Shown here one piece after another: positions 61,768-64,000 of a stretch of DNA of 64,000 bases (positions are counted from its first letter, which is position 1; each line of letters starts with the position of its first letter). The notes below the pieces were generated by a model. The model made no database searches. It was not told the DNA's origin and saw nothing but the letters and a program-made list of their open reading frames with translations. A program made the translations under genes and the position numbers. Origin of the DNA: Mycobacterium pseudokansasii (lineage in GTDB: Bacteria > Actinomycetota > Actinomycetes > Mycobacteriales > Mycobacteriaceae); contig NZ_UPHU01000001.1 in assembly GCF_900566075.1 (NCBI RefSeq), positions 1,674,001 through 1,738,000 of the forward strand, in the 5' to 3' direction.

Positions 61768-64000
61768 TCAGCTTCCGGTTGACTGCTCGGGGCCGCCGTC
61801 ATCGTAGTAGCCCAACCGCAGCAATGTGGTGATCTCGCTGACCAACGGCATCCGCGGGTTGGTGCGGTTGCTCAGATCCTCGAAGGCCGTCATCGCCAAC
61901 GCCGGCAGCGCCGCGAGAAACGCCTCTTCGTCGACGCCGAACTCCCGCAGCGACCGCGGCATCTTCAGCCGGTCCAGCAGGTCGTCGACCCCCGCGAACA
62001 ACCGGCGGCGGCATTCGTCGGGCTCGTGGCCGCCGAAGATCAGCTGGCCCAGCTGCGCGTACTTGTCCGGGGCAACGTAGGCCGAATATCCGGGTGCGGG
62101 CATGAATTTGGTTGGCAAACTTGCGTTGTAGCGCAACACATGCGGCAGGAAGATTCCGTTGGCCCGTCCGTGCGAGATGCCGAACGCGGCGCCGACGGCA
62201 TGGGCGAGCGCGTGATTCGTGCCGACGAACGCGTTCGAAAACGCCAGCCCGGCAAGGGTTGCCGCGTTGGACATGGCGGTGCGCGCCGACAGGTCGTCGG
62301 GATCTTCGTAGGCCCTGGGCAGTGCGTCGAAGATCAGCCGTGCCGCCTGGGCGCACAGCGCGTCGGTGTAGGGCGAGGCGAAGATCGACACGCCCGCCTC
62401 CAGCGCGTGGGTCAGCGCGTCGATGCCGGTGTCGGCGGTCAGTGTCGGCGGCATCGATGAGGTCAGCACCGGGTCGACGATCGCGAGGTCGGGCACCAGG
62501 CTGTAGTCGACCAGCGTCTCCTTCTTGCCGCGCACCGTCAACACCGCCGCGGGCGACACTTCCGACCCGGTTCCCGATGTCGTGGGGACGGCGACTAATT
62601 GGACACGATGACGGTCGACGGGATAGTCGGCCACCCGCTTGCGGGGGTCGAGGAACGGCATCGTCAACTCGTCGAGGCTCTTGTCCGGGTGTTCGTAGAA
62701 CAGCCGGATCGCCTTGCCGGCGTCCAGCACCGAGCCGCCGCCGACGGCGATCAACAGATCGGGTTGCACCCGCGCCAGCAGCGCGACGCCGCGGCGGATG
62801 GTCGACTCGTCGGGCTCCGGGGTGACTTCGGCGAACACCTGCACGTGACGGGTGCGCAACTTGGAGCGCAGCATCTCGATCACACCGCGCTCCTCGGTCA
62901 GGGCATCGGTCACCACAACGACGGTTTCGCAGTCCAGCTCGCGCAGGTTGTCCAACGCGCCTTCGTTGAAGTAGGTGTTGGACGGGACGCGGAACCACTG
63001 CGGCGGGGTGCGCCGGCGCGAGACGGTCTTGATGTTCAGCAGTTGCCGGTAGTTGACGTTCTCGGTGGTGCTCGACCCGCCCCAGGTGCCGCAGCCCAAC
63101 GAGAACGTGGGCGTCAGGTTGTTGTAGACGCCACCGAGTGCTCCGACCGACGTGGGCGCGTTGACCAGGATGCGGCCGGTGCGAACCGCCAAACCGTATG
63201 TCTCGATGACGTTTTCGTCGTTGGCGTAGACCGCCGAGGTGTGCCCCAGACCCCCGTGCTCGGTGACCAGGACGGCGACGTCGATGGCGTGCCGGACGCT
63301 GCGAGCGCGCACCACCCCGAGTACGGGCATTAACTTTTCCTGCACCAACGGGTGCGCGGCGAGTTCGTCGAGATCGGCCGGCAGCGCCGCCAGCAGCACC
63401 TTCACCGTCGGTGACACGCTGAACCCGGCCCGTGCGGCCAATTCCGACGCCTTCTGTCCGACCGCCGCCAGCGAGATCTTGTCGCCGCAGCCGAACGCGA
63501 ACTCGGCTATCGCCGTGGCCTGCTCGGGGGTGAGCAGCTGGGCACCCATCCGCTCGAACTCGGCGATCACCTCGTCATAGATCTCGTCGTCGATGACGCA
63601 GGTCTGCTCGGCCGGGCAAATGACCGAGGAGTCAAAGGTTTTCGAGATCAGGATGTCGACGACGGCGCCTTTGAGGTCCGCCGTCTTATGGATGTAGATG
63701 GGCGCGTTGCCGGGACCGACGGACAGGCCCGGCTTTCCGGCCGCATTCGCCAGCGCGACGATCTTCGGGCCGCCGGTCACCCAGATGAAGTCGACCTGCG
63801 GGTGTTTGAACAGGTAGTGCGTCACCTCGTGGGCGGCGTCGGGGATGACCTGCAGCGCCCCCGGCGGCATCCCGGCCGCCTCGGCCGCCGTGCGCAGGAC
63901 TGCCAGGCTGCGTTCACACGAGCGCACCGCATACGGCGATGGGCGGAACAGGATGGCGTTGCGGGTCTTGGCGGCCACGATCGCCTTGAACAGCACCGTC
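61768..64000 (-). CDS. adhE: bifunctional aldehyde/alcohol dehydrogenase AdhE, partial
   Basis: C-terminal 743 residues or so of AdhE; the N-terminus lies beyond the right edge. The visible part of the acylating aldehyde dehydrogenase has VTGGPKIVALANAAGKPGLSVGPGNAP (in parts) and SSVICPAEQTCVID with the catalytic Cys. After the linker (TVSRRRTPPQWFRVPSNTYFNEGAL) comes the Fe-alcohol dehydrogenase with VAVPTTSGTGSEVSP, DTGIDALTHALEA and NHALAHAVGAAFGISHGRANG metal-binding His. Converts acetyl-CoA to ethanol via acetaldehyde, or the reverse, and forms filaments (spirosomes). Confidence 0.93.
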   Translation of the reverse strand, partial: TVLFKAIVAAKTRNAILFRPSPYAVRSCERSLAVLRTAAEAAGMPPGALQVIPDAAHEVTHYLFKHPQVDFIWVTGGPKIVALANAAGKPGLSVGPGNAPIYIHKTADLKGAVVDILISKTFDSSVICPAEQTCVIDDEIYDEVIAEFERMGAQLLTPEQATAIAEFAFGCGDKISLAAVGQKASELAARAGFSVSPTVKVLLAALPADLDELAAHPLVQEKLMPVLGVVRARSVRHAIDVAVLVTEHGGLGHTSAVYANDENVIETYGLAVRTGRILVNAPTSVGALGGVYNNLTPTFSLGCGTWGGSSTTENVNYRQLLNIKTVSRRRTPPQWFRVPSNTYFNEGALDNLRELDCETVVVVTDALTEERGVIEMLRSKLRTRHVQVFAEVTPEPDESTIRRGVALLARVQPDLLIAVGGGSVLDAGKAIRLFYEHPDKSLDELTMPFLDPRKRVADYPVDRHRVQLVAVPTTSGTGSEVSPAAVLTVRGKKETLVDYSLVPDLAIVDPVLTSSMPPTLTADTGIDALTHALEAGVSIFASPYTDALCAQAARLIFDALPRAYEDPDDLSARTAMSNAATLAGLAFSNAFVGTNHALAHAVGAAFGISHGRANGIFLPHVLRYNASLPTKFMPAPGYSAYVAPDKYAQLGQLIFGGHEPDECRRRLFAGVDDLLDRLKMPRSLREFGVDEEAFLAALPALAMTAFEDLSNRTNPRMPLVSEITTLLRLGYYDDGGPEQSTGS

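Noticed and set aside
60888..61832. 314-aa plus-strand frame opposite the proline-rich protein
   Set aside because: Arg/Val/Gly-rich composition with no motif; antisense shadow of a gene with clear membrane helices and a good RBS.

Overview
The window is high-GC actinobacterial DNA. It carries mycobacterial hallmarks: PE and PPE targeting domains, an MspA-type porin, a PknF-like Ser/Thr kinase, F420-dependent luciferase-like oxidoreductases, a WS/DGAT acyltransferase, DUF732 exported proteins, a 13E12-type HNH gene under a LexA box, and an MbtK-like acyltransferase. One lipase family is present with both a PE and a PPE targeting domain, which suggests a slow-growing, non-tuberculous Mycobacterium (I recall a similar pair in M. 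marinum). Several neighbour sets (lipase, glycosidase/HxlR/monooxygenase/LLM, HAB mutase/LLM/sulfatase, CitE/HNH/DUF488/LLM, DUF190/crcB/crcB/pgm, mmr/TetR) resemble the gene order I remember around Rv3065-Rv3097c of M. tuberculosis, with many insertions. This is memory and was not checked.

Layout. 0.1-9.7 kb: a decayed mazEF pair, PE-lipase, receptor-type kinase, alpha/beta hydrolase, MspA-like porin, PPE-lipase and a broken universal stress protein gene. 9.9-12.9 kb: TetR divergent from a small membrane peptide, an AveC-like membrane protein and a P450. 12.9-18.9 kb: exported protein, Tat-type glycosidase, HxlR regulator divergent from a flavin monooxygenase/LLM pair, DUF5995 and a lycopene-cyclase-like membrane protein. 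19.2-26.5 kb: DUF808, SDR, TetR, DUF732, then a selO/SPFH/patatin run. 26.5-35.1 kb: two divergent TetR/SDR control regions with paired operators, an LLM enzyme, HAB mutase, and an SDR(frameshifted)/P450/SRPBCC/sulfatase operon. 35.2-43.4 kb: CitE-like lyase, SOS-controlled HNH protein, DUF732, DUF488, LLM, mbtK-like gene, a crcB-crcB-DUF190 fluoride-type operon and pgmA.

43.5-49.8 kb is a mobile-element graveyard anchored on a tRNA-Ala(GGC) gene. The tRNA 3' end recurs at 47.94, 48.81 and 49.73 kb. Between the copies lie an AbiE-type pair with a truncated toxin, a large serine recombinase split by one frameshift, a decayed tyrosine integrase and an apparently intact mazEF pair. This looks like repeated integration at one tRNA target, leaving toxin-antitoxin cargo behind.

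49.9-64 kb is again metabolic and regulatory: cupin dioxygenase, PucR-type regulator, SDR relic, WS/DGAT, an enoyl-CoA hydratase/hotdog fusion, PhyH oxygenase, 3-hydroxyacyl-CoA dehydrogenase, acyl-CoA ligase relic, DoxX, a large bidirectional hairpin, TetR/mmr under two abutting palindromes, an MFS transporter, a proline-rich membrane protein and the C-terminal 740 or so residues of AdhE, which runs off the right edge.

Several genes (first mazF, USP, one SDR, serine recombinase) differ from an intact frame by single-base or small-duplication lesions. Genuine decay and sequencing error should be separated with reads before any of these is called dead.
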